The notes under the pieces: generated by a model | Told to the model about the DNA's origin: nothing | Seen by the model: only the letters and a program-made list of their open reading frames with translations | The model's database searches: none | Part shown: positions 49,655 through 58,592 of the stretch, piece by piece | How positions within the stretch are numbered: the first letter of the stretch is position 1 | How the letters are laid out: every line of letters begins with the position of its first letter | DNA from: Exiguobacterium aurantiacum | Lineage (GTDB): Bacteria; Bacillota; Bacilli; Exiguobacteriales; Exiguobacteriaceae | Length of the DNA: 64,000 nt | NCBI RefSeq assembly: GCF_024362205.1 | Contig: NZ_CP101462.1 | Coordinates: 834,501 to 898,500, forward strand | Direction of reading: 5' to 3' | Position numbers and translations under genes: made by a program

Positions 49655-50320
49655 CTAAGCGTGTTCGATTCTGAAATCTTCCCAATGTGACCGGGCCTGG
49701 GTCCGGATTCGCTCTGACACTTCCTTGCTGCCAAGCAAGATTCCGTACCACCGCCTCGCGTCCTCATACAGGCCGAGTGCAGCCGACAAGTCGGCGATCC
49801 GCAGCATAAGTTGGTCGTACGGGAGACCGGTTCGGACCTGGTCTGTGTACGCCTCTTGTACTTCATTATACTTATCGAGCGTCCGTTGCATCCATTCCTT
49901 TTCCGCCATCTCGTTGTCGATTAAGCGATTCATCCAGACGAGGCGCATCCCGAGCATGGCGATGACAGACGGTTTCTGTCCGCTCAGCTGCGCCGTCAAA
50001 ACGGCGAACTTGTACAGCTGAATGACGTGCTCAGGCGTGCGGTCACCTTGGAGCGTCTCCGGGTTGACCCGTGAGAGGTAGTTCGTCTCGAGTGCTTCAC
50101 GGTTATGCTTTCGGACCTTGTCGAACGAATCGTGGAAGACAAGGTGACAGTGGTTACAGATGACCGGTTCATACAAGTATGGGTTCTCACCGTCGTATGT
50201 CGTATAGCCGTCCTTCGCAACTTCCTGCGGCCGGATGTGGCGCGACAAGATACGTGGTGTCACACTTTCTTTCAAACAGTACGGGCACTTTACTTTCTTC
50301 GAAAACAGATGTTCAGCCAT
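49655..50320 (-). CDS. DUF2225 family zinc-ribbon/TPR protein
   Basis: The 221-residue product has two CxxC pairs at the start (KCPYCLKE and VICNHCHLVF), then a helical repeat region (LYKFAVLTAQLSGQKPSVIA) with ADLSAALGLYEDARRWY. This is the DUF2225 pattern, common in Bacilli and of unknown function. It is 9 bases from yaaR and shares its strand, so it is co-transcribed. Confidence 0.88.
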   Translation of the reverse strand: MAEHLFSKKVKCPYCLKESVTPRILSRHIRPQEVAKDGYTTYDGENPYLYEPVICNHCHLVFHDSFDKVRKHNREALETNYLSRVNPETLQGDRTPEHVIQLYKFAVLTAQLSGQKPSVIAMLGMRLVWMNRLIDNEMAEKEWMQRTLDKYNEVQEAYTDQVRTGLPYDQLMLRIADLSAALGLYEDARRWYGILLGSKEVSERIRTQARSHWEDFRIEHA

Positions 50321-50328
50321 AGTTCACC

Positions 50329-50772
50329 TCATACGTACACGTTGACGAGTAATCCACGGATCTCACCGACTTGGTCGAGAAGCGACAAGCGTGACGCTTC
50401 CCCCGAGATGACCTGGTCCGTCAGTGCGAGCAGTTTTTGGTCGACCTGCTCGACGATCTTATAGATTTTGGCCCGACCCCGACGATTGAACCCGCGCTTG
50501 TCTTCGAGGCGGAGCGCCGCGTCAACGGCGTCTTTCATAAAGTCTTTAATGAGTTGCTTATATTCAGCGAGTGACTCGACCGTCTGGCTCTCAGCGAGGA
50601 GTTCGCCTTTCTCGTGAATGGCCGCGATTTGGCGTTGGAAGCGCTCGTGCTCGCGATCATCACGCTTTTGGCCGATGACGTTCTGGAACGAGACGCCAGG
50701 CTCGGTATCGGGGCGTTTCGCTTTCCCTGTGCCGTGAAGCGACTGCGTCTCCATGATGCGACGAATATCCAT
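50329..50772 (-). CDS. yaaR: YaaR-like protein (DUF327), flagellar cluster
   Basis: The 147-residue helical product contains GVSFQNVIGQ-type N-terminus and LAEYKQLIKDFMKDAVDAAL then RRGRAKIYKIVEQVDQKLLA, the DUF327 family signature. Members are associated with flagella in several genomes, consistent with its place behind a flagellin gene. The RBS is AAAGGACG. Confidence 0.85.
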   Translation of the reverse strand: MDIRRIMETQSLHGTGKAKRPDTEPGVSFQNVIGQKRDDREHERFQRQIAAIHEKGELLAESQTVESLAEYKQLIKDFMKDAVDAALRLEDKRGFNRRGRAKIYKIVEQVDQKLLALTDQVISGEASRLSLLDQVGEIRGLLVNVYV

Positions 50773-50794
50773 TAGGTCTCGTCCTTTCTTTAGC

Positions 50795-51619
50795 TTAGTT
50801 CAATAATTGTAGCACGCCTTGCGGCAACGCGTTCGACTGGGCGATCATCGCCATGCCTGACTGGTTCAAAATGTTGAGGCGAGCGAAGTCCATCATTTCG
50901 CGGGCCATATCGGCGTCGCGGATGCGAGATTCGGACGCCGTCAAGTTCTCGGAGCCGATTGTGACGACGCTGACGTTCGCCTCGAGCCGGTTCTGGATAG
51001 CACCGAGCTTCGAACGTTCGAGCGAGACCGTATTGATGGCCGCATCGAACTTGGCGATGGCGTTTCCGGCTCCGTTCGGTGTCGTCACATTAATACCATT
51101 GATTCCAAGTGCCGGTGCACGCATATCCTTCACATTTAAGACAACGCCTTCGCCACTGCCAGCACCGAGTTGGAAGAAGAGGGTGTCTTTCCCAGCGATA
51201 TAGTCACCGTTCATAATTTTCTTCGAGTTAAACTCGGTCGTCTCGGCGATCCGGGTTACTTCAGCCGTGAGCGCCGTGATCTCGTCTTGAATCGCCTTGG
51301 CGTCATCACCACTGAGCGTACCGTTCGAAGCTTGAACCGACAGCTCGCGCATTCGTTGGAGGAGGGCGTGCGTCTCGTTCATACCGCCTTCAAGTGTCTG
51401 CGTGAGTGAGATGCCATCGAGCGTGTTGCGTTCGGCCATCGACAGTGAGTCGAGACGCATGCGCATCTTCTCAGAGATGGCGAGCCCGGCCGCGTCGTCT
51501 GATGCCTTGTTGATGCGAACACCGCTCGAGAGACGGTCCATCGTCTTTTTCATCGTTGTCTGATTAAGTGATAGAGACGTGTAGGCTTTCAAAGCTTGCA
51601 CGTTATTGGTAATTTTCAT
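50795..51619 (-). CDS. Second flagellin
   Basis: A short flagellin of 274 residues, close to the minimal D0-D1 size. Its N-terminal domain has SSGVRINKASDDAAGLAISE and LLQRMRELSVQASNGTLSGD; the C-terminal domain has SRIRDADMAREMMDFARLNI and ends NALPQGVLQLLN. It has no large variable region, no intron and the base use of the neighbouring genes, unlike hag. It lies in its own operon with a second fliS. The RBS is GGAGGAAA inside the preceding gene, which it overlaps by 17 bases. Confidence 0.94.
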   Translation of the reverse strand: MKITNNVQALKAYTSLSLNQTTMKKTMDRLSSGVRINKASDDAAGLAISEKMRMRLDSLSMAERNTLDGISLTQTLEGGMNETHALLQRMRELSVQASNGTLSGDDAKAIQDEITALTAEVTRIAETTEFNSKKIMNGDYIAGKDTLFFQLGAGSGEGVVLNVKDMRAPALGINGINVTTPNGAGNAIAKFDAAINTVSLERSKLGAIQNRLEANVSVVTIGSENLTASESRIRDADMAREMMDFARLNILNQSGMAMIAQSNALPQGVLQLLN

Positions 51620-51983
51620 AACGGTTTCCTCCTGCAGGTACGGGTTTCAGACGAGCATTCTCAATCGCTTCGCCCCACGTCTTGTCGAGGTCGGTCGCGA
51701 GGCCATGGAGCTCCTCGATTTTGTCCATATCTTGTTCGATCAACGCCTCGAGACTCGATTTCGCCATATAAAGGTAAAGCTCGTCAAGTTGCGCCGAGAT
51801 GATGCCGCCGCCGTCGTGGAGGCCTTGATGGAGCTTCGTGAGCAGTTCGCGTGCTTGACGCAAGTGGCGGTTGCGTTCGGCGATCGTCGCCGTCCTGGCG
51901 TTTGCATAATGATAGACGAGCGCGTGGAGCATCGCTTGGGTCAGCTCTTGCGGGCTCATTTCGTATAGTCGGTTCGAATTCAT
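51603..51983 (-). CDS. Second FliS-like chaperone
   Basis: The 126-residue helical product starts with NRLYEMSPQELTQAMLHALV, a variant of the FliS N-terminus, and has LLTKLHQGLHDGGGIISAQL and DLDKTWGEAIENARLKP as FliS-like helices. It directly precedes the second flagellin, so it is probably its dedicated chaperone. It overlaps the genes on both sides (4 and 17 bases). Confidence 0.82.
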   Translation of the reverse strand: MNSNRLYEMSPQELTQAMLHALVYHYANARTATIAERNRHLRQARELLTKLHQGLHDGGGIISAQLDELYLYMAKSSLEALIEQDMDKIEELHGLATDLDKTWGEAIENARLKPVPAGGNRYENYQ

Positions 51984-52270
51984 GATGGGTCTCCTTTGAT
52001 AGTATCGAGTTCTTCAATCAGTAATAGCACTTCGGCCATGACGTCATACAGTTGAGGGGGGATTGCGTCCCCGAGGTCAAGGTCGAGCAGGTGGCCAAGG
52101 AGCGAGTGGTCGTGCTCGATGGCGACACCGCGCGATCTCGCCTCGTCTAAAATTTTATCGGCAACGGTGCCTGTCCCGCGGGCGACGACGACCGGGGCCC
52201 GGTCGATCGTCTCGTCATAGCGGACGACGGCGGCCGTCTTTCGTTTCGTCAAATCCATACGTTGATACAT
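51980..52270 (-). CDS. ylqH: FlhB C-terminal domain homologue (YlqH-like)
   Basis: A 96-residue product equivalent to the cytoplasmic C-terminal domain of the export switch FlhB: KRKTAAVVRYDETIDRAPVV then VARGTGTVADKILDEARSRG and IEHDHSLLGHLLDLDLGDAI. The autocleavage NPTH motif of full FlhB is absent. In B. subtilis, YlqH lies next to a YlqG-type protein, as here. The start has AGGAGG five bases upstream. Confidence 0.88.
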   Translation of the reverse strand: MYQRMDLTKRKTAAVVRYDETIDRAPVVVARGTGTVADKILDEARSRGVAIEHDHSLLGHLLDLDLGDAIPPQLYDVMAEVLLLIEELDTIKGDPS

Positions 52271-52279
52271 AACAGCCTC

Positions 52280-53944
52280 CTAGATGCGGAAATCATAGCC
52301 GGTCGTCTCGAGCGTCGGACGCTCGGTCTCCGGTCGATCCGTCTTCGTCAGTGGGCGGAACTGGGTCGTCACGCTCCGGTAACCGATCGCCTCGAGTGTC
52401 GTCTCGATCTTGCCGAGAAGCGGCTTGGCGAGCGTCTCGACGACCGGATCATCGTGTTCGAGCGTGAGCCGCAGATTCCGGTCGATCGCCTCGAGCTTGA
52501 CGCCGATCTCGCCGAGGCGCGGTGTCTCGAGCCGGATATAGAGCACGCTGTTCTCCCAGTCGACGACGTCCCCGGCCTCACGATTTTGGATATGGACATG
52601 GATGCCGGTGTCAATCTCTTGGACTTTCGCCGGCAAGGCGAGGATGAGCTGTTGGAGCTGCCCGCCGTCGAGCCGGTTCAACGTCTGTTGGACTTGGAAG
52701 AACGAGGCGAGCCGCTGCGCTTCAGGTGTCGCCGCGTCGGTTTTCAAGGACAACGTCGACGCTTGGACGCGTTGGGCCGTCTCTTGGATGACGCGGCCCG
52801 ATAGGTTCGGGTCGACTTTGAACGGTGTGACGCGCGGCAGCTCGCCGGCACGAGTCGCCTGGTGCGGGATATACTCGAGTCGGACATGGTTCGGCACGTA
52901 GCGGAAATCGTTCAAGCTGGCACGCACTTCTTTGATGAGCGCGGCGCTCTCGGCCGGTTTAGTCGACAGCAGCCCGAGGGCGACGTCGAGCTTCGCCGTC
53001 ATCGCGACGAGCGCCTTCTCTTGGGTCGCGCTCGTATGTAATAAGGCGTCCGTCTTTTGGATCAGCTGCGTCAGCCGGGTCGACACCGTCTCGAGTGCGG
53101 GCCGTGCCTGATGCGGGTTCGTCTCGACGAGGGAAGCGACTTGGCCGAGCTGTTTCGTGACCGTCACTTGTTCGCTTCGGAACGTGTTCGTCACGTTCGC
53201 GAGATGTGACGTCACTTCTTTGACGAGCACAGGTCGTCCGAGGACGGGCGGTAACGCCTCGCGCGGTTCGATTCGCGTCGGACGCGGCTCCGGCAACTCG
53301 TTGATGAGCCGGTCGACCGTCTCCGGTGTCGGGGTCATGCGCTCGCTGACGGGTCGCGACAAGTTGACGTGCTCGATGAAGCGTTCTTTCTGCGGGTACG
53401 GGGCATCGGGCGCCGGACGTGTCACGAGTTGTCTCGCTTCATCTAATGACGCGACGGCGATGTCGCGCGCTACGTCACGTGGGAGCGTTGGCGCATCAAT
53501 CGTCTTCAACCAGAGTACCGCATCGCGCAGGTCGCCTTTGAAGACGGTCTCAAGCAAACGCACCGTGTCCTCGTTCATGGGCAACCGTCCCGATTGGAGC
53601 AGGCGGCTGACAGCGCTCCGCACTTCGGGCGGTAGTGACGCGAGCAAGGCTTGAATCTTCGTATCGAGTTTTACCGGTTGACCGGTCGGCATGTCCGGCG
53701 TCTCCGGTTCAGGCTTGACGACGATCGTCCCGATCAGCTGGCCGTCTTGTTCGGCGAGCGTCAATTGGAACGGGTTCGTCTTCGGGAGTCCGTTTTCGAA
53801 CGTGACCTCGACGTGCTCGCCGTTAATTTTGACGATGCCGGAATCGGGTCCGGTCTGTTTGACGAGTTCGGCCTTATAGACCCGGTTCGTCTGGATGCCG
53901 GCTGTGACCGCGACGGGCACGGTCAAGGGGGCTTGGATTTGCAT
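52280..53944 (-). CDS. FliK-like / YlqG-like hook-length-control-type protein
   Basis: The 554-residue product is Thr/Pro/Glu-rich in the middle (about residues 90-330, probably disordered). It ends in a C-terminal domain (ALPAKVQEIDTGIHVHIQNR then LYIRLETPRLGEIGVKLEAI) resembling FliK C-terminal domains, which act on the export switch. It sits directly before the FlhB-C homologue, supporting a linked function. The start at 53944 (MQIQAPLTVPV) has GAGGTGA upstream; earlier in-frame starts are not supported. Confidence 0.72.
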   Translation of the reverse strand: MQIQAPLTVPVAVTAGIQTNRVYKAELVKQTGPDSGIVKINGEHVEVTFENGLPKTNPFQLTLAEQDGQLIGTIVVKPEPETPDMPTGQPVKLDTKIQALLASLPPEVRSAVSRLLQSGRLPMNEDTVRLLETVFKGDLRDAVLWLKTIDAPTLPRDVARDIAVASLDEARQLVTRPAPDAPYPQKERFIEHVNLSRPVSERMTPTPETVDRLINELPEPRPTRIEPREALPPVLGRPVLVKEVTSHLANVTNTFRSEQVTVTKQLGQVASLVETNPHQARPALETVSTRLTQLIQKTDALLHTSATQEKALVAMTAKLDVALGLLSTKPAESAALIKEVRASLNDFRYVPNHVRLEYIPHQATRAGELPRVTPFKVDPNLSGRVIQETAQRVQASTLSLKTDAATPEAQRLASFFQVQQTLNRLDGGQLQQLILALPAKVQEIDTGIHVHIQNREAGDVVDWENSVLYIRLETPRLGEIGVKLEAIDRNLRLTLEHDDPVVETLAKPLLGKIETTLEAIGYRSVTTQFRPLTKTDRPETERPTLETTGYDFRI

Positions 53945-53963
53945 AGTTGTCACCTCGACCAAT

Positions 53964-53971
53964 ATATCGAC
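53964..53971 (-). promoter_or_regulatory. SigD-like -10 box for the second flagellin operon
   Basis: On the minus strand GTCGATAT matches GCCGATAT at 7 of 8. No TAAA is found 15 bases upstream. It lies between the comK terminator and the operon's first gene. Confidence 0.4.
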
Positions 53972-54004
53972 CTCTTTTTCAAAAAGTGAAGCGAAACCGA
54001 CAGA

Positions 54005-54033
54005 AAAAACCTCCCGTCGATTCGACGGAAGGG
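54005..54033 (-). terminator. Terminator of comK
   Basis: On the minus strand CCTTCCGTCG-AAT-CGACGGGAGG is followed by six T. Confidence 0.85.
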
Positions 54034-54528
54034 TCAAGAGTTGAGCGTTGCGCTCTGGTTTAATTGTTGGAACCGAGCGACGAGTTCGCCCGTCGCTTTC
54101 AGCTGGTTGCGGAGGACGTACGCGGTCGCATTCGTTTGGATCCGGTGCCCGTCCTGGGTGACGACCGAGCCGTTCGACTCTAGCGGGTCACTCGAGATGT
54201 CACGGATGTGGGACCAAGCGTACCATTCGCAATCAGGGCGCTTCGGAGACTTCGTCGGGAAAAAAACGAGTCCGGACGTCGGTTCGATGACGACAGGTAC
54301 TTTGCCTTTGACACCAGCGACGCGCTTGGCAACGAAGATGCGTTCCTCGATCGAACTGCTGTACTGACGGCACGAGAGTTGCAACAGTTGGTAGGGCCGG
54401 AGCGGCGTCGTGATCTCAGATCCGTCCTCGAGAATGACTCGCGACTGCATCGACATGTCTCGACATGGCAAAATCGCCACAGTCCGTTTCGTGATACGGT
54501 ATTTCTCCTCGGAATGGTAGGGGCGCAT
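54034..54528 (-). CDS. comK: Competence transcription factor ComK
   Basis: ComK activates the DNA-uptake genes. The 164-residue product has the family motifs KYRITKRTVAILP, LSCRQYSSSIEERI, VVIEPTSGLVFFPTKSPKRP and DCEWYAWSHIRDI, in the order of B. subtilis ComK (SCRFFGSS, IMVDP-x6-FPT, W-x-SH-x-H). It is shorter at the C-terminus than the 192-residue B. subtilis protein. The start is uncertain: ATG at 54528 has AAAAGGA but a long gap; ATG at 54573 has no RBS. The targets comFA-comFC are in the same window. Confidence 0.85.
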   Translation of the reverse strand: MRPYHSEEKYRITKRTVAILPCRDMSMQSRVILEDGSEITTPLRPYQLLQLSCRQYSSSIEERIFVAKRVAGVKGKVPVVIEPTSGLVFFPTKSPKRPDCEWYAWSHIRDISSDPLESNGSVVTQDGHRIQTNATAYVLRNQLKATGELVARFQQLNQSATLNS

Positions 54529-54801
54529 ACAGCTGCACCGTCCTTTTCGTATTGGATTTTCAGGCTCGGCCATATCAGATGGAACACAAACCTAAATCAT
54601 CCCTCCCATGATATATCACAAAATATGTAAATTCAATAAGGTGATATGAAAAGTAGGGAAATATAATTCCAATGTAAGCCAAATGCGAATTCGTTTACAA
54701 AAATTTGAGAAAGTGTTTGTCACGCCTGCAAGAAGGTGGTAAGATTACCGATAGAGGGAAAGCCTCTGTATTCTTCAATGGTGAAAGGAATGGATTTACA
54801 C

Positions 54802-54999
54802 ATGGTAGGTAAAGTAAAATGGTTTAACTCAGAAAAAGGTTTTGGATTCATCGAAGTAGAAGGCGGCAAAGACGTATTCGTACACTTCTCAGCAATCCAA
54901 ACTGACGGCTACAAATCACTTGACGAAGGTCAAGAGGTAGAGTTTGAAATCGTTGATGGCGAGCGTGGCCCACAAGCGGCTAACGTTACAAAATTATAA
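54802..54999 (+). CDS. Cold-shock protein, CspA/CspB type
   Basis: A 65-residue RNA chaperone with [20 protein letters not shown] and [10 protein letters not shown], containing both RNA-binding motifs (KGFGFI and VFVHF). The start at 54802 gives the usual length; an ATG at 54790 would add four residues and has a nearer GAAAGGA. The 5' region from 54640 may be a cold-responsive leader, as in many csp genes. Confidence 0.94.
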   Translation: MVGKVKWFNSEKGFGFIEVEGGKDVFVHFSAIQTDGYKSLDEGQEVEFEIVDGERGPQAANVTKL

Positions 55000-55011
55000 T
55001 TTCGAACCGCG

Positions 55012-55041
55012 AGTCGGCTCCTAACGGGGCCGACTTTTTTG
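55012..55041 (+). terminator. Terminator of the cold-shock gene
   Basis: AGTCGGCTCC-TAAC-GGGGCCGACT with T6. Confidence 0.88.
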
Positions 55042-55170
55042 TTTTTCTCACATAATGACCATCCCCAACAAAATCGCGTTTAAGAACGGGCAGAACGGGT
55101 AGTTTGTTTCTATACCACCGTTTCACGTCGAAGACGGACCTGTCGGAACAAAATTGTCATTATTTTCTGA

Positions 55171-55208
55171 TGATAACGTTTTCAAACGATTTGGATTCGG
55201 GGTATACT
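55171..55208 (+). promoter_or_regulatory. hpf promoter region with a perfect cre site
   Basis: TGATAACGTTTTCA (55171-55184) on the minus strand reads TGAAAACGTTATCA, matching the cre consensus TGWAARCGYTWNCW at all 14 positions. TATACT (55203-55208) is a SigA -10; GTTTTC (55178-55183) and GGGTAT (55200-55205) resemble a SigB promoter with a slightly long 16-base spacer. The rest of the 314-base gap 55000-55313 holds only the csp terminator and an approximately 100-base leader. Confidence 0.65.
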
Positions 55209-55313
55209 ATATATGAGCCACCTGGTTCCACTTTCTTTTCAGAAATGAAGCAGGAGATTCGGTCCACATCGACGAATCATTGGGTCAAGCGGTTATTTTA
55301 AGGAGGAGTTCAG

Positions 55314-55874
55314 ATGATTTATAACATTCGCGGCGAAAACATTGAAGTCACACCAGCCATCCAAGACTATGTGGAGAAAAAGCTGGACAAATTGACTCGG
55401 TATTTCACAACTCCTACGGATGCACAGACGGCTTACGTCAACTTGAAAGTGTACAACGAGAAGCAAAAAGTGGAAGTGACGATCCCGATGCCGAACTTGT
55501 TGCTCCGTGCTGAGGAGACCAACCTCGACATGTACGCGGCAATCGACCTCGTCGTCGACAAATTGGAACGTCAAATCCGTAAGCACAAAACGAAACTCAA
55601 CCGTAAATCGCGTGCCAAAGATGGCGGTATCGGCGAGTACTTCAAATCACTCGAAGGTCCTGAAGACGTGGTCGTCTATGATGAGGACGAGGCAGAACTC
55701 GAACTCGTGCGGACGAAGCGTTTCACGCTTAAACCGATGGACACGGAAGAAGCGATTCTTCAGATGGACATGCTCGGTCACAGCTTCTTCGTCTTCTCAG
55801 ACGCAGAGACGGGCAACACGAACGTCGTCTACCGTCGTAAAGACGGCAAATACGGCTTGATTGAACCTGAATAA
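55314..55874 (+). CDS. hpf: Ribosome hibernation promoting factor, long form (HPF/YvyD)
   Basis: This protein pairs ribosomes into inactive 100S dimers in stationary phase. The 186-residue product has an N-terminal S30AE domain (MIYNIRGENIEVTPAIQDYV, LDMYAAIDLVVDKLERQIRK) and the C-terminal dimerisation domain of long HPF (RTKRFTLKPMDTEEAILQMD, GHSFFVFSDAETGNTNVVYR). The RBS is AAGGAGGAG. It stands before secA as in B. subtilis. Confidence 0.95.
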   Translation: MIYNIRGENIEVTPAIQDYVEKKLDKLTRYFTTPTDAQTAYVNLKVYNEKQKVEVTIPMPNLLLRAEETNLDMYAAIDLVVDKLERQIRKHKTKLNRKSRAKDGGIGEYFKSLEGPEDVVVYDEDEAELELVRTKRFTLKPMDTEEAILQMDMLGHSFFVFSDAETGNTNVVYRRKDGKYGLIEPE

Positions 55875-55891
55875 TTCAACCTTGAAACTAC

Positions 55892-55925
55892 ACGGCCCTC
55901 CGACTCGGAGGGCCGTTTCCTTTTG
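55892..55925 (+). terminator. Terminator of hpf
   Basis: ACGGCCCTCCG-ACT-CGGAGGGCCGT, 11-bp stem followed by a T-rich tract. Confidence 0.82.
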
Positions 55926-56015
55926 CCTTTCCTTGAAAGCGAAGGTCACTTCGGTTAAACTGTACATTAGGGAAAAAACATGCATTTTTCAGTGAATGCA
56001 GAGGAGATAAAGCGT

Positions 56016-58538
56016 ATGGCGAACTTTTTGAAAGATTTATTTGCTCCACAGAAACGAGTATTGAAAAAAGCAGAAAAAGCGGCAGACCTCGTCGAGTCGT
56101 TCGCCGAACCGATCAAGGCGTTGTCTGACGAAGCACTCCAGGCGAAGTCGGTCGAGTTCCGTGAGCGCCTAGACAAGGGTGAGACGCTCGATGATATCTT
56201 GCCAGAAGCGTTCGCGGTCTGCCGCGAGGCGTCTGAGCGTGTGCTCGGCATGCGCCATTACCGCGTCCAGCTCATCGGGGGTTACGTGCTCCATAACGGT
56301 GACATCGCTGAGATGAAGACCGGGGAAGGGAAGACACTCGTCGCGACCCTCCCGGTGTACTTGAACGCACTCACAGGCCGTGGCGTCCACGTCGTGACGG
56401 TCAACGAATACTTGGCCCGTCGTGACAAAGAACTCATGGAGCCGCTCTACTTCGCGCTCGGCCTCTCGGTCGGTCTCAACGTGTCGAACATGGACCGCGT
56501 CGAGAAGCAGGCGGCGTACAACTGTGACATCACCTACTCGACGAACAACGAGCTCGGTTTCGACTACTTGCGTGACAACATGGTCCTTTATAAAGAAGAC
56601 CGTGTCCAACGCGAGCTCTACTTCACGATCGTCGATGAAGTCGACTCGATTCTCGTCGATGAGGCGCGGACCCCGCTCATCATCTCGGGATCGGCCCAAA
56701 AATCGACGGAGCTCTACACACGGGCCGATGCTTTCGTGCGGACGCTCAAGATCGAGGACGACTACACGGTCGACGTGAAGACGAAATCGGTCCTCTTGAC
56801 GGACAAAGGGGTCGACCTCGCCGAGAAGTTCTTCGGCATCGACAACTTGTTCGCGATCGAGCACGTCTCGGTCAACCACCACGTCGGGCTCGCCCTTCGT
56901 GCCAACGCCGTCATGCATCATGACGTCGACTATATGGTCCGTGACGGCCAAGTCATGATCATCGACCAGTTCACCGGTCGTGTCATGGACGGACGCCGCT
57001 ACTCGGAAGGGTTGCACCAGGCGATCGAGGCGAAAGAAGGCGTCGAGATTCAACGTGAATCGATGACGCTCGCGACGATCACGTATCAGAACTACTTCCG
57101 CATGTATGAGAAGCTGGCCGGGATGACCGGGACGGCGAAGACGGAGGAAGAAGAGTTCCGTAACATCTATAACATGCAGGTCGTGACGATCCCGACGAAC
57201 AAACCGATCCTTCGGGAAGACCGTTCGGATCTCATCTTCAAATCGATGGAAGGCAAGTTCAAAGCCGTCGTCGACGAGATCATGGCAGCCCACGCGACGG
57301 GACAACCGGTCCTCGTCGGGACGGTCGCCGTCGAAACGTCGGAGTATTTGAGCAAACTTCTCTCGAAGAAAAAGATCAAACATGAAGTGTTGAATGCGAA
57401 GAACCACGCCCGTGAGGCCGAAATCGTCGAGAACGCCGGCCAAAAAGGTTCGGTCACGATCGCGACGAACATGGCTGGACGCGGTACCGACATCAAGCTC
57501 GGCGAAGGCGTCATCGAGCTCGGCGGATTATACATCGTCGGGACCGAGCGCCACGAGTCGCGCCGGATCGATAACCAGCTCCGTGGACGGGCCGGACGAC
57601 AAGGGGATCCGGGTAAATCCCAGTTCTACTTGTCACTTGAAGATGAGCTCATGCGCCGCTTCGGGACGGACAGCCTCCAGAGCATGATGGAGCGCCTCGG
57701 CATGGACGACACGCAACCGATCGAGAGCCGCATGGTCTCGAAAGCGGTCGAGTCGGCCCAGAAACGTGTCGAAGGGAACAACTATGATGCGCGGAAACAG
57801 CTCCTCGGGTACGATAACGTCATGGCCGACCAACGGAAAGTCATGTACAAAGACCGGGCCAGCATCCTCGAGAACGAGTCGGTCACGGACATCGTCCGTT
57901 CGATGATTCAAGAGACGGTCGAGACGGGCGTTGCGCAATACACGCCGCTCGAGCTCGTACCGGAAGAGTGGAACATCGATGAGCTCGCGCACTGGGCCAA
58001 CCAGACGCTTGCCCTCGAGCAACCGGTCGAAGGCAAAGACTTCTTCGGCAAAGAGCGTGAAGAGATCATCGAGCTCCTCGCTGAACGTACGAACGCGCAG
58101 TATGAGGCGAAACGCCAACTCGCGCCGCCGGAACGCTTCAACGAGTTCGAGAAGATCATCGTCCTCCGTGCCGTCGATTCGCACTGGATGGCACACATCG
58201 ACCATATGGACCAACTTCGTCAAGGGATCCACTTGCGCGCTTACGGACAGAACGACCCGCTCCGCGAGTATCAGGCGGAAGGGATCAACATGTTCGATGC
58301 GATGAACGCGGCCATCTCCGAAGAAGTGACCGGCTTCGTGCTCCGCGCCGAAGTCGGCGACAACCTCCGACGCGAGAAAGTCGTCGAGGAGGAAGTGGCG
58401 GTGTCTGGCAAGGACGACACGCCGGTGAAGAAAAAGCCGGTCCGTCGTTCTGAAGACCAACGGCTCGGGCGCAACGACCCGTGCTGGTGCGGTTCAGGCA
58501 AGAAGTTCAAAAACTGCCACGGCAAACAACAGGCTTAA
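56016..58538 (+). CDS. secA: Preprotein translocase ATPase SecA
   Basis: SecA drives Sec-dependent export. The 840-residue protein has the Walker [42 protein letters not shown], the regulatory [13 protein letters not shown] and [11 protein letters not shown] of the second ATPase domain. It also has a C-terminal zinc-binding SEC-C tail ([16 protein letters not shown]). The start at 56016 follows GAGGAGAT; earlier in-frame codons have no RBS. Confidence 0.97.
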   Translation: MANFLKDLFAPQKRVLKKAEKAADLVESFAEPIKALSDEALQAKSVEFRERLDKGETLDDILPEAFAVCREASERVLGMRHYRVQLIGGYVLHNGDIAEMKTGEGKTLVATLPVYLNALTGRGVHVVTVNEYLARRDKELMEPLYFALGLSVGLNVSNMDRVEKQAAYNCDITYSTNNELGFDYLRDNMVLYKEDRVQRELYFTIVDEVDSILVDEARTPLIISGSAQKSTELYTRADAFVRTLKIEDDYTVDVKTKSVLLTDKGVDLAEKFFGIDNLFAIEHVSVNHHVGLALRANAVMHHDVDYMVRDGQVMIIDQFTGRVMDGRRYSEGLHQAIEAKEGVEIQRESMTLATITYQNYFRMYEKLAGMTGTAKTEEEEFRNIYNMQVVTIPTNKPILREDRSDLIFKSMEGKFKAVVDEIMAAHATGQPVLVGTVAVETSEYLSKLLSKKKIKHEVLNAKNHAREAEIVENAGQKGSVTIATNMAGRGTDIKLGEGVIELGGLYIVGTERHESRRIDNQLRGRAGRQGDPGKSQFYLSLEDELMRRFGTDSLQSMMERLGMDDTQPIESRMVSKAVESAQKRVEGNNYDARKQLLGYDNVMADQRKVMYKDRASILENESVTDIVRSMIQETVETGVAQYTPLELVPEEWNIDELAHWANQTLALEQPVEGKDFFGKEREEIIELLAERTNAQYEAKRQLAPPERFNEFEKIIVLRAVDSHWMAHIDHMDQLRQGIHLRAYGQNDPLREYQAEGINMFDAMNAAISEEVTGFVLRAEVGDNLRREKVVEEEVAVSGKDDTPVKKKPVRRSEDQRLGRNDPCWCGSGKKFKNCHGKQQA

Positions 58539-58542
58539 TTTT

Positions 58543-58570
58543 GAAAGAGGCGAGTCCGCTCGCCTCTTTC
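58543..58570 (+). terminator. Hairpin between secA and prfB
   Basis: A perfect 12-bp stem GAAAGAGGCGAG-TCCG-CTCGCCTCTTTC; the T-run is short, so it may attenuate rather than stop transcription. Confidence 0.65.
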
Positions 58571-58592
58571 CTACGGAAAGGTGACCTACACT

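Noticed and set aside
56169-57443. Long minus-strand frame opposite secA
   Set aside because: Arg/Val/Asp-rich shadow of SecA without recognisable motifs.
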